DNA of 5,135 nt from Clostridia bacterium (GTDB taxonomy: Bacteria > Bacillota > Clostridia > Oscillospirales > Acutalibacteraceae). Below are positions 1 through 5,135 of the stretch, piece by piece. The position numbers and the translations under genes are program-made. Location of the stretch: the NCBI GenBank assembly GCA_900759575.1, contig CAAEVU010000068.1:1-5135 (forward strand), written 5' to 3'. Under the pieces are notes generated by a model. The model saw only the letters and a program-made list of their open reading frames with translations. It searched no databases and had not been told where the DNA came from. Position 1 is the first letter of the stretch; each line of letters begins with the position of its first letter.

Positions 1-223
1 CTGCTGTTTCCCCGATGGTCAGGGTGGGATTTTTCCTATGGAGGTACCACACAGGGAGGGCGATGAGGAACCCCACAGCCATGGCCAGCAAATAGGAGAG
101 GATACCATCCAACAGACTTTCTCCAGCGGCGTATTGGGCATTCAAGGCAATGGTGATGGTGATTCGGGAGACAAACATCATCCCAAAGAACTGGGCTGCA
201 CTGATGGTATGACTACGCTCCAC
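1..223 (-). CDS. gerAB: Spore germination receptor B subunit (GerAB-family permease), 5' part only
   Basis: Only the first 74 codons are present; the gene continues past the left edge. I read it directly from the minus strand. It begins at a GTG (221-223) with a good ribosome binding site, GAAAGGAG (231-238), and a 7-base spacer. The fragment starts MERSHTISAAQFFGMMFVSR, matching the opening of GerAB-type proteins, where a short polar start leads into the first membrane helix. Two hydrophobic helices are visible, at about residues 11-29 and 39-60. GerAB proteins are amino-acid-permease-like subunits that bind germinant in the spore inner membrane, together with the A and C subunits. The gene starts 13 bases after the A subunit stop, and its ribosome binding site overlaps that stop, so the two are surely co-transcribed and probably translationally coupled. 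The order A then B predicts a C lipoprotein gene beyond the edge. Which paralogue (GerA, GerB or GerK type) it is cannot be told. Confidence 0.85.
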   Translation of the reverse strand, partial: MERSHTISAAQFFGMMFVSRITITIALNAQYAAGESLLDGILSYLLAMAVGFLIALPVWYLHRKNPTLTIGETA

Positions 224-236
224 AAAATCACTCCTT

Positions 237-1694
237 TCAACGGTCTTGACTGCCGGGCATATCCTGTACTTTGGCGTCCCACTTGGAAAGCCGTTTCCAA
301 CCAGCACGGAAAAACACGTCCCGGAACACAAGACGTCCCTTAAACGGGGACACCGGGGACAGCAGAGGCACACCAAAACTTTCGGTCCCGCAAAGGTCTA
401 TCAAGAGGAACACCAACGCCGCCATCACTCCCCAAATGCCCAAAAAGTTTCCAATGAGCAAGAACGCCAGCCGCAACAGCGACAGTGGTTCATACAATCG
501 AGGCACGGCATAACCGGCAATGGCGGTCAGAGCCACCACCAACAGCGAGGGAGCGCTGACAAGACCTGCTGCCACTGCTGTATCCCCCAACACCAGGCCG
601 CCCACAATACTTACGGTGGCGGAAAGAGAACGGGGCGCCCGCAATCCCGCTTCCCGCAACACTTCATACAGAAAGTAAAGGGTCAGCGTTTCGAACATGA
701 CCGGGAATGGTGTCTGAGCTTGGGTACGGGCGATTTTCAGCAGCAAGCTTTCCGGCAGCATTTCCGGATGGTGGACGATCACCGCCACATAGGCTCCCGG
801 CAAAAAAGCGCTGAGAAAAAAAGCGATATATTTCAGCCACCGGATAAATGTGCCGTAAAAAGGGCGGGTGAGATAGTCATCCAGCGTCTGAAAATTCTCC
901 ACAAACAGGAACGGCAGCAAAATGACACTGGGAGTGCCTTCCACCAACAGGGCAACCCGGCCTTCCTCCAGCTTGCCGCACACCACGTCAGGGCGTTCGC
1001 TGAGGCCCACCCCGGAAAACACCCTTCCCCGGTCCAGAAAAGCGGTGAGATACCCAGCACCCAACACAGTTTTCAAAGGGCAGCGCTGAATGGTTTCCCG
1101 GACTTGCCGGAGAATTTTCTCCGAGGCGATCCCCTCCATGTAACACAGGATCAGGGGAGTATGGCTTTGGGTGCCCACTTCCAGCATTTCAAATTTCAGG
1201 GAAGTATTTTTCATTCTGCGGCGAATCATAGCCATATTCAACTGGTTGCTTTCTGTAAAGCCGTCCTTCGCCCCTCGCTGCATCACCTCGTTTTGGGGCT
1301 CCTGGGGGCCGCGGTAAGCAAATCCCTGCACACCCGAAACCAGTCCTTCATCACAGCCATCCACGCACAGCAGGACAAAGCCGCTCATCAACAACGTAAG
1401 CAGTTTGGAAAGCTGCTTCTCCCGTTTCAATTCCGTGGCGCTGAGCACCTGACACTCAATGTGTTTCAACATTTTCTCCGGGTCCTGTGGATAATCGGCG
1501 GTTTTCAGCAAAGGCTCCATCAAGCACAGGGAAATGGTCTCCTTGTTGACCAGACCGTCCACAGCAAACAGAGCAGCTTTCCTCCCGGACAGCTGAATCT
1601 CCCGGACAATCAGATCCATGGCGTTTTCAAATTCTTTTTGAAAATACGCCTTATTCTTTTCCAAGCTTTTGGATAAGGTTTCCCCTTGTGCCAT
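237..1694 (-). CDS. gerAA: Spore germination receptor A subunit (GerA family)
   Basis: At 485 residues this is the usual length for a GerA-family A subunit, the germinant receptor component of the spore inner membrane that works with B and C subunits. The N-terminal half (about 1-245) is the soluble domain. Family landmarks are RGPQEPQNE (128-136), MIRRRMKN (156-163), SERPDVV (232-238) and the EGRVALLVEGTP stretch (244-255). The C-terminal half is membrane-bound, with hydrophobic segments near 286-308, 360-378, 379-399 and 407-432. It also carries LPGAYVAV (298-305), HHPEMLP (308-314, HQELIP in many relatives), EVLREAGLRAP (344-354) and the GGLVLGDTAV run (365-374). The ATG start has AAGGAGGA at 1701-1708 with a 6-base spacer. 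The B subunit follows 13 bases later. Expression in the forespore is expected for the family, and a candidate promoter lies at 1760-1790. The A subunit assignment is secure; the germinant and paralogue are unknown. Confidence 0.95.
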   Translation of the reverse strand: MAQGETLSKSLEKNKAYFQKEFENAMDLIVREIQLSGRKAALFAVDGLVNKETISLCLMEPLLKTADYPQDPEKMLKHIECQVLSATELKREKQLSKLLTLLMSGFVLLCVDGCDEGLVSGVQGFAYRGPQEPQNEVMQRGAKDGFTESNQLNMAMIRRRMKNTSLKFEMLEVGTQSHTPLILCYMEGIASEKILRQVRETIQRCPLKTVLGAGYLTAFLDRGRVFSGVGLSERPDVVCGKLEEGRVALLVEGTPSVILLPFLFVENFQTLDDYLTRPFYGTFIRWLKYIAFFLSAFLPGAYVAVIVHHPEMLPESLLLKIARTQAQTPFPVMFETLTLYFLYEVLREAGLRAPRSLSATVSIVGGLVLGDTAVAAGLVSAPSLLVVALTAIAGYAVPRLYEPLSLLRLAFLLIGNFLGIWGVMAALVFLLIDLCGTESFGVPLLSPVSPFKGRLVFRDVFFRAGWKRLSKWDAKVQDMPGSQDR

Positions 1695-1759
1695 GGATGT
1701 TCCTCCTTCATTCCGCTAGTTCTTCCATAGGCTTCCCATTTCCAGGCTGTTTATAACCA

Positions 1760-1790
1760 CATAATTTCCTGTTGGACGGGTACACTATTC
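1760..1790 (-). promoter_or_regulatory. Candidate forespore (SigF/SigG-type) promoter of the germination operon
   Basis: On the minus strand, GAATA (1786-1790) is followed by exactly 16 bases and then GGAAATTATG (1760-1769). The Bacillus subtilis SigF consensus is GYATA-N16-GGNRANANTR. This site has 4 of 5 bases in the -35 box and one mismatch in the -10 box at the published spacing. The transcript would start about 55-60 bases before the A subunit ATG. GerA operons are forespore genes in known spore formers, so position and type agree. The match was found by eye in a short AT-richer spacer, so it is only a candidate. No convincing SigA site faces this gene. Confidence 0.4.
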
Positions 1791-1800
1791 CAAAAAACGG

Positions 1801-1807
1801 AAGGAGG
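1801..1807 (+). promoter_or_regulatory. Ribosome binding site fixing the DUF421 start
   Basis: AAGGAGG lies 6 bases before the ATG at 1814. The reading frame stays open back to a TTG at 1772, but that TTG has no ribosome binding site and would add 14 polar residues before the first membrane helix. The start at 1814 is therefore preferred. Confidence 0.9.
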
Positions 1808-1813
1808 AGTCCA

Positions 1814-2500
1814 ATGCTGGTATCTCTTGCCAGCACTCTTTTGATGTACGGGGCGATTCTATTTGCGGTTCGGATCATGGGAAAACGGCAGATCAGCCAG
1901 CTGCAAACCTCCGAACTGGTGGTGACGTTTCTCATTTCAGAGCTGGCGGTTTTGCCCATCCAGGAGGGGGACCAGCCCCTATGGCGGGGACTGGTGCCCA
2001 TGGGCGCGCTGGTGCTGTGTGAAATCCTGGTTTCCTTTGGCATGCTGAAAAGCGGGAAATTTCGCCAGATGATCTGCGGCAATCCCATTGTGGTCATCCA
2101 GCGGGGACAGATCCTGCAAGACCAAATGCGGCGTTTACGCATGACCACAGAAGACCTATGCGAACAGCTCCGGCAAAACAATGTGTTCTATTTGGAGGAT
2201 GTGGCCTGGGCCATTATCGAAACAAACGGCATGATGAGCGTCATCCGAAAGCCGGAAGAGGACCCGGTCACGCCAAAACAACTGGGCATCAAACCGGACC
2301 ATCACGGGTTGGAAGTGGTGGTCATCAGCGACGGGGAATTGTCCAAACACTCCCTTGCCCTCAGTGGGAAAGATTTGAACTGGGTGGAAAACCGGCTGAA
2401 AGAACAGGGTGTAAAACAGCGGGACGTATTTCTCATGACTATCCGCACCGATGGGAAATGGCGGGTCATTGAAAAAGCCCAAACAAAAACGGAGGAGTGA
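1814..2500 (+). CDS. DUF421 (YetF-like) membrane protein
   Basis: This 228-residue protein has the DUF421/YetF architecture of three N-terminal membrane helices (about 3-20, 34-49 and 57-78) followed by a soluble domain. Family landmarks are VRIMGKRQ (19-26), ELVVTFLISELAVLP (34-48), the GNPIVVIQRGQI stretch (89-100), and a helix ending in EDVAWAIIETNG (128-139) followed by MSVI. The molecular activity of the family is not known. Relatives in Bacillus spores (YetF, and 2Duf of the mobile spoVA2 operon) have been linked to inner-membrane properties and heat resistance. The gene is divergent from the germination receptor operon across 119 bases, which fits a spore role but does not prove it. 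The tail past about residue 185 is less conserved to my eye. The stop codon lies inside the terminator hairpin. I see no clear promoter of its own upstream. Confidence 0.9.
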   Translation: MLVSLASTLLMYGAILFAVRIMGKRQISQLQTSELVVTFLISELAVLPIQEGDQPLWRGLVPMGALVLCEILVSFGMLKSGKFRQMICGNPIVVIQRGQILQDQMRRLRMTTEDLCEQLRQNNVFYLEDVAWAIIETNGMMSVIRKPEEDPVTPKQLGIKPDHHGLEVVVISDGELSKHSLALSGKDLNWVENRLKEQGVKQRDVFLMTIRTDGKWRVIEKAQTKTEE

Positions 2501-2519
2501 AAATCACGCCTCCGTTTTT
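2485..2519. terminator. Bidirectional intrinsic terminator between DUF421 and carD
   Basis: An 11-base arm, AAAAACGGAGG (2485-2495), pairs perfectly with CCTCCGTTTTT (2509-2519). After one A/G mismatch the stem continues as GTGA (2497-2500) with TCAC (2504-2507) around an AAA loop. On the plus strand it ends in six T; on the minus strand the reverse of the A tract gives a T run. It lies between the 3' ends of two convergent genes, and the DUF421 TGA stop is part of the stem. Confidence 0.92.
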
Positions 2520-2535
2520 TACAGCAATATTGATA

Positions 2536-3045
2536 TCAGCCCGCCACTTGCTGGACGGTCTCCTGGATATAAGCTTCCACCTGGTCCAGGGGAATCCCCA
2601 AAGCGATGGCCAACTCCCCATGGAGCAGCCCTTCCGCCTTTTTCCGGTAACGCTGGTCCACCTGGCCCATCTTCCTGCCTTTCTTTTCCGTTTCCTGGCA
2701 CTTATGGCGAATCCCCTTGATCAGACTCACCAGTTCCCGGCATTCATGGGACTGCAAGGAAGCCTCGTAATGCACCCGCAAGTTGGTAGGGTTCCGCTCT
2801 GTGCACAAATCTTCCCGAATGGAGGGAATCTCCCGGATGAATCGTTCCGCCTGCTCCTTTGTCATGGCCCGGCGCATAAATACACCGCTGTCCACGGGAG
2901 TATAGATCCGCTCAGACTCAAACACAGGCTGCAAGGTGTAATACTCCCGACTGGGGTCAGCTGCGCGACTCTCTAACGCGCCTACGTTTATCACCCGACA
3001 CACACCGCTGCTTCCATATACCACAAATTCCCCTGGCTGAAACAT
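2536..3045 (-). CDS. carD: CarD-family RNA polymerase-binding transcription factor
   Basis: This 169-residue protein has the two-domain CarD/CdnL layout. The N-terminal Tudor-like RNA polymerase interaction domain (about 1-60) opens MFQPGEFVVYGSSGVCRV, and its later strand reads YYTLQPVF, then IYTPVD (47-52). The helical C-terminal domain (about 62-165) contains RELVSLIKGI (103-112), DQRYRKKAEGLLHGELAIAL and a final amphipathic helix. CarD proteins bind the RNA polymerase beta subunit and change open-complex stability at promoters, so they act broadly in the cytoplasm. By eye alignment with the mycobacterial protein, the DNA-wedging tryptophan corresponds to Leu89 here. The ATG start has AAGGAGG (3056-3062) and a 10-base spacer. 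The gene is monocistronic, with its own promoter upstream and a shared terminator downstream. Lack of helicase motifs and the short length rule out the transcription-repair coupling factor, which shares the N-terminal domain. Confidence 0.93.
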   Translation of the reverse strand: MFQPGEFVVYGSSGVCRVINVGALESRAADPSREYYTLQPVFESERIYTPVDSGVFMRRAMTKEQAERFIREIPSIREDLCTERNPTNLRVHYEASLQSHECRELVSLIKGIRHKCQETEKKGRKMGQVDQRYRKKAEGLLHGELAIALGIPLDQVEAYIQETVQQVAG

Positions 3046-3146
3046 CTTTCGGCAACCTCCTTGTCTACCTGGCAGTTCCGCCCACCGGCCGGGTCAGCCA
3101 CCCCCTGGAGCGCTTCCTGCGATCTTTTTTCACTACTTTTGGTTTT

Positions 3147-3176
3147 ATTATACCACTTTTTCTCAAAAAGTGTAAT
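3147..3176 (-). promoter_or_regulatory. SigA-type promoter of carD with extended -10
   Basis: On the minus strand a perfect TATAAT (3147-3152) is preceded by TGG, giving an extended -10 motif (TGnTATAAT). ATTACA (3171-3176), 18 bases upstream, matches the -35 consensus at 4 of 6 bases. Transcription would start near 3140, leaving a leader of about 95 bases before carD. The spacer is filled by an inverted repeat. Confidence 0.75.
3154..3172. repeat. Perfect inverted repeat inside the carD promoter, possible operator
   Basis: CACTTTTT (3154-3161) and AAAAAGTG (3165-3172) are exact reverse complements around a 3-base centre. The repeat covers nearly all of the space between the -35 and -10 boxes of carD. 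A repressor bound there would block RNA polymerase. It lacks the GC-rich stem and T run expected of a terminator. No binding protein can be named. Confidence 0.5.
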
Positions 3177-3257
3177 GGGCAATTTTCAACAAACCTTTGG
3201 AAAACCCAGTAATTTCGCCACTTTTCAGGGTTCTCTTCCCCTCCCGACACAAGGAAA

Positions 3258-3287
3258 GGGCTGCCTTTCCTCCGGGAAAAGCAGCCC
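3258..3287 (-). terminator. Likely intrinsic terminator of the DUF2089-DUF4097 operon
   Basis: Positions 3258-3270 pair with 3275-3287 at 12 of 13 places (one C/A mismatch), with a GC-rich base GGGCTGC/GCAGCCC and a 4-base loop. On the minus strand the hairpin is followed by TTTCCTT (3251-3257), a modest T-rich tail. It lies about 90 bases past the DUF4097 stop and before the carD promoter, where a stop between same-strand units would be useful. On the plus strand no T run follows. Confidence 0.55.
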
Positions 3288-3338
3288 ATCAACATGTATT
3301 GAATCACTGTGTATTTTTACAGTTGTCCTCGTAAAATC

Positions 3339-3354
3339 GTGGGAATCGACCCAC
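3339..3354 (-). terminator. Small hairpin shortly after the DUF4097 stop
   Basis: GTGGG (3339-3343) pairs with CCCAC (3350-3354) around a 6-base loop. On the minus strand it is followed by GATTTTA. It begins about 20 bases after the DUF4097 stop. It could be a weak first terminator or an mRNA-stabilising 3' end. On the plus strand a T5 run follows after a gap, but no plus-strand gene lies upstream. Confidence 0.3.
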
Positions 3355-3375
3355 TGGGGCTTTTTGCACGTTCTG

Positions 3376-4629
3376 TCAGTTCCCCTGTGGGACGTTTTTG
3401 CGCAGCCCTATGCGGCCGCTCACCGTATCCAACCGAAGCTTGGCGCCACCCTGCTGGTAGACGGCCTTGCCTTTCCGTTTGCCCATTTCTCCAGTCAACG
3501 GGAATTCTGTGAAAAACCCTCCCGAAACACTGCTGTACTCCACGGTGAAACCGGTTTCTCCTTCGGGAAGGATGGTTTCCAAACGTCCGGAAACACTGTG
3601 TAGCCTGGCTTGCTTGGGAAATTGGTCCACTCGCAGTGGGATTCCACCGGAAATGGGGTCCAAGTTCAGATCTTCGCCATTACCCACGGCCATAATCCCA
3701 CCGGAGACGGTTTCTACCCGAAGCTGCTGGGCGGCAAACCCTTCCAAACTGGCTTCTCCAGAGGTTCCGGACACCCGCAGTTCCCGGGCAGCCACGCCTC
3801 GCAACAAAAGGCTTCCGGAAACACCTTCTACCCGCAGAACTTCACCCTGGAGATTAGAGCACTCCATAGATCCGGAAACGGTTTTCAAGCGCATGATATT
3901 GCCCCGAAGTCCAGAAATATAACTTCCGCCGGTAACGTTATCCACCTTTACTTCTTCCAGCACAGTGTCCTTGGGAAGTTCCACCACCAAATGCTTTCGC
4001 AAAGATATTTTGCCCCGGAAATTTTTCTCCCGATTCCACCGAATCCGCAGGGAACCGTTTTCTTCCTGGACATCCATGTGCTCGTTATCCGCCAGAGGAC
4101 GGGAAGAATATTCTACCACTCGGATAGTTTCCCCATCCCAAGTGCGCAGCTCCAAGGGACCGTTGACCCACTCGATCCGCAACCGCTTTACCGGACCGTT
4201 TACAGGCACCTGGTACTCGTTTTCTTCCAGGTTCAGGGGAGTTTCCCCAGAATCGCCCCAGGTCCAAACCACGCTTCCCTTTGTATTGTCTTTTATCACC
4301 TGATAGGCCTGTTTCATTGCGGAATCTACTTCCGCCCCCAAGCTTTCCAGAGCAGGCGACGCCGCTTTGATTGCTTCCTGAACCGCTTTGTCCACCCCTG
4401 CTCCCAGGTTTTCCAACACGGCTCCCCAATCCGTTTTTCCTTGAGCGTTGGTCTGTTTGCTCTGTTCGGAGTTTTGCTCCGTCTTCTTTTCCTCAGGCTC
4501 ACCGGCAGGCTGCTGGTTTTTCCACTCCACCGGGTCTTCGCCCAAAGCGTCCAACAACCGGGCTGCATCTTCCTGGGTGATTTTCCCAGCTTCCAGCATT
4601 TCTAAAATTCTGCGCTTTTCCTCGCTCAA
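3376..4629 (-). CDS. DUF4097 beta-repeat protein with N-terminal SHOCT-like module (YvlB/LiaX-like)
   Basis: This protein has 417 residues. Residues 1-30 form a short helical module (RRILEMLEAGKITQEDAARL) known from the N-termini of YvlB/LiaX-like proteins. Residues about 35-65 are a polar linker rich in K, E, Q and N, and a helical stretch (about 67-115) follows. From about 145 to the end is the DUF4097 domain, whose repeating units each contain a VSG-like turn, seen near 233, 250, 270, 289, 307, 326, 345, 367 and 402; such repeats fold as a beta solenoid. No signal peptide or membrane helix is visible. Related proteins take part in cell-envelope stress responses, including to daptomycin in enterococci; the role here is inferred. 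The TTG start has AAGGGGGG (4638-4645) with an 8-base spacer and lies one base after the preceding stop. The next ATG (codon 11) would cut the N-terminal module, so TTG is chosen. The gene is co-transcribed with the DUF2089 gene. Confidence 0.87.
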   Translation of the reverse strand: MSEEKRRILEMLEAGKITQEDAARLLDALGEDPVEWKNQQPAGEPEEKKTEQNSEQSKQTNAQGKTDWGAVLENLGAGVDKAVQEAIKAASPALESLGAEVDSAMKQAYQVIKDNTKGSVVWTWGDSGETPLNLEENEYQVPVNGPVKRLRIEWVNGPLELRTWDGETIRVVEYSSRPLADNEHMDVQEENGSLRIRWNREKNFRGKISLRKHLVVELPKDTVLEEVKVDNVTGGSYISGLRGNIMRLKTVSGSMECSNLQGEVLRVEGVSGSLLLRGVAARELRVSGTSGEASLEGFAAQQLRVETVSGGIMAVGNGEDLNLDPISGGIPLRVDQFPKQARLHSVSGRLETILPEGETGFTVEYSSVSGGFFTEFPLTGEMGKRKGKAVYQQGGAKLRLDTVSGRIGLRKNVPQGN

Positions 4630-4630
4630 C

Positions 4631-5029
4631 TTATTTTCCCCCCTTGATCTGATTCAACGCCTCAATGGCTGTATCCACATCGATCTCCCCTTCGGAGAGC
4701 CGCTGCAAAATTTCCGCTCGCTCCTCTTTTTCACGCAACTCCCGAAGTTCCGGCTTCTCGTCCAATCCCAAAGCTGTCAGAGCGGCGTCCAACATATTTT
4801 TCACCGTGGGATAACTTACACCCAAAGCCCGCTCCACTTCTTTGATGGAACCCCGGCACCGGAGGAATGTTTCCACAAACTGCAAATGGCGCTCCTCCAG
4901 CCGGCAGAACTTACAGGGGGCAAACTCCCCACTAAGCTCGGTACCGCAATGGGAACACTGCAATTTTGTAACCACCATAGGCTGCCCGCACACGGGACAC
5001 TGAGCGGGAGCATGAAACCGATCTGCCAT
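4631..5029 (-). CDS. DUF2089 zinc-ribbon/helix-turn-helix protein
   Basis: This 132-residue cytoplasmic protein probably binds DNA. A zinc ribbon is formed by CPVC (11-14) and CSHC (25-28), followed by the family signature CGTELSGEF. A third pair, CKFC (39-42), follows. A helix-turn-helix region spans about 52-82, with FLRCRGSIKEVERALGVSY and then PTVKNMLD. The C-terminus (about 102-128) carries the short module EILQRLSEGEIDVDTAIEAL, which resembles the N-terminus of the next gene product. DUF2089 proteins are predicted transcription regulators, and no member is known to me in mechanistic detail. An in-frame ATG lies three codons earlier (5038), but it overlaps the ribosome binding site, so the ATG at 5029 is preferred. 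The gene is first in a two-gene operon, and the DUF4097 gene begins one base after its TAA. It may regulate its own operon, since a palindrome lies above the promoter; this is inference. Confidence 0.9.
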   Translation of the reverse strand: MADRFHAPAQCPVCGQPMVVTKLQCSHCGTELSGEFAPCKFCRLEERHLQFVETFLRCRGSIKEVERALGVSYPTVKNMLDAALTALGLDEKPELRELREKEERAEILQRLSEGEIDVDTAIEALNQIKGGK

Positions 5030-5037
5030 ACAACCCA

Positions 5038-5043
5038 TCCTTT
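5038..5043 (-). promoter_or_regulatory. Ribosome binding site fixing the DUF2089 start
   Basis: On the minus strand AAAGGA lies 8 bases before the ATG at 5027-5029. The earlier in-frame ATG at 5036-5038 directly overlaps this site and so could not use it. This shortens the protein by three residues compared with the longest reading frame. Confidence 0.75.
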
Positions 5044-5064
5044 CTCAAACTTGATCTTGTCTGC

Positions 5065-5093
5065 ATTATAAGCCCAAGGAAAAGGATTGTCAA
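5065..5093 (-). promoter_or_regulatory. Consensus SigA promoter of the DUF2089-DUF4097 operon
   Basis: On the minus strand TTGACA (5088-5093) and TATAAT (5065-5070) are both perfect and are separated by the optimal 17 bases. The start point would be near 5058, giving a leader of about 30 bases to the DUF2089 ATG. The bases upstream (5094-5135) are almost entirely A and T and could act as an UP element. Confidence 0.93.
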
Positions 5094-5110
5094 TATTAAA
5101 ATTAAATATT

Positions 5111-5127
5111 TTAAGTTTAAAACTTAA
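5111..5127. repeat. AT-rich palindrome upstream of the DUF2089 promoter
   Basis: TTAAGTTT (5111-5118) and AAACTTAA (5120-5127) are exact reverse complements around a single A. The site is centred about 60 bases upstream of the predicted start point, where activators often bind. It may be an operator for this operon, or for a gene beyond the right edge. In such AT-rich sequence a chance palindrome is possible. Confidence 0.4.
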
Positions 5128-5135
5128 TTATTTTA

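Larger units (their letters stand above)
3046..3375. other. Intergenic region between carD and the DUF4097 gene
   Basis: These 330 bases hold no gene I can support. From carD outward they contain: the carD ribosome binding site and a leader of about 95 bases with a GC-rich part (3085-3110); the carD promoter and inverted repeat (3147-3176); a featureless AT-richer stretch (about 3180-3250); and two hairpins (3258-3287 and 3339-3354) behind the DUF4097 gene. Reading frames that cross it have no ribosome binding site and no recognisable product. Confidence 0.75.

Noticed and set aside
246..1676. A 476-codon open frame on the plus strand, antisense to the germination A subunit
   Set aside because: It mirrors the real gene almost end to end, has no ribosome binding site, and its product is rich in H, Q, R and P with no recognisable domain. 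It is a codon-usage shadow.
1752..1766. Possible -10 boxes (TATAAC, CATAAT) for the DUF421 gene on the plus strand
   Set aside because: No matching SigA or SigG -35 element lies at the right distance, so no promoter was called.
2497..2976. A 159-codon plus-strand frame opposite carD
   Set aside because: The opposing frame encodes a clear CarD protein. This frame begins inside the terminator and has no recognisable domain.
3331..3360. A tRNA T-arm-like sequence (GTGGG-TCGATT-CCCAC on the minus strand)
   Set aside because: The loop has six bases instead of seven, there is no acceptor stem or CCA, and no anticodon or D arm lies upstream. It is better read as a small 3' hairpin. An old integration scar cannot be excluded but has no support.
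3061..3603. A 180-codon plus-strand frame across the carD-DUF4097 spacer
   Set aside because: It runs through the carD promoter and two hairpins, has no ribosome binding site, and overlaps the end of the DUF4097 gene in antisense.
3610..4605. A 331-codon open frame on the plus strand, antisense to the DUF4097 gene
   Set aside because: It has the same character: no ribosome binding site or promoter, and a composition typical of an antisense reading of a repeat-rich gene.

Overview
The window looks like an ordinary chromosomal stretch from an endospore-forming member of the Firmicutes, most likely a gut-type clostridium near the Oscillospiraceae. That placement is inferred from four things: a GerA-type germinant receptor operon, a clostridial-type CarD, a DUF2089/DUF4097 gene pair, and moderate G+C with strong AAGGAGG ribosome binding sites. 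No tRNA, rRNA, CRISPR array, insertion sequence or phage gene was seen.

Layout. Positions 1-1694 (minus strand) carry the start of a spore germination receptor operon: a complete A subunit (237-1694), then the first 74 codons of the B subunit permease, which runs off the left edge. A 119-base divergent spacer (1695-1813) follows and holds a candidate forespore promoter for the receptor operon. On the plus strand, 1814-2500 encodes a DUF421 (YetF-like) membrane protein. It converges on a carD gene (2536-3045, minus), and a near-perfect symmetric hairpin between the two can terminate both. carD has its own promoter about 100 bases upstream, with an inverted repeat in the promoter spacer. Positions 3376-5029 (minus) hold a two-gene operon: a DUF2089 zinc-ribbon/helix-turn-helix protein, followed after one base by a DUF4097 beta-repeat protein with a TTG start. 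A consensus TTGACA-N17-TATAAT promoter drives this operon, with an AT-rich palindrome just upstream of it. Two hairpins after the operon separate it from carD.

How the genes relate. The germination receptor and DUF421 protein are both membrane proteins plausibly placed in the spore inner membrane. CarD is an RNA polymerase-binding transcription factor. The DUF2089/DUF4097 pair resembles envelope-stress modules of Firmicutes (YvlB/LiaX-like). Both proteins carry the same short helical module, at the C-terminus of the first and the N-terminus of the second, which suggests they work together. I did not find a clearly new system. The most testable leads are this shared module, the two promoter-associated palindromes and the candidate forespore promoter.
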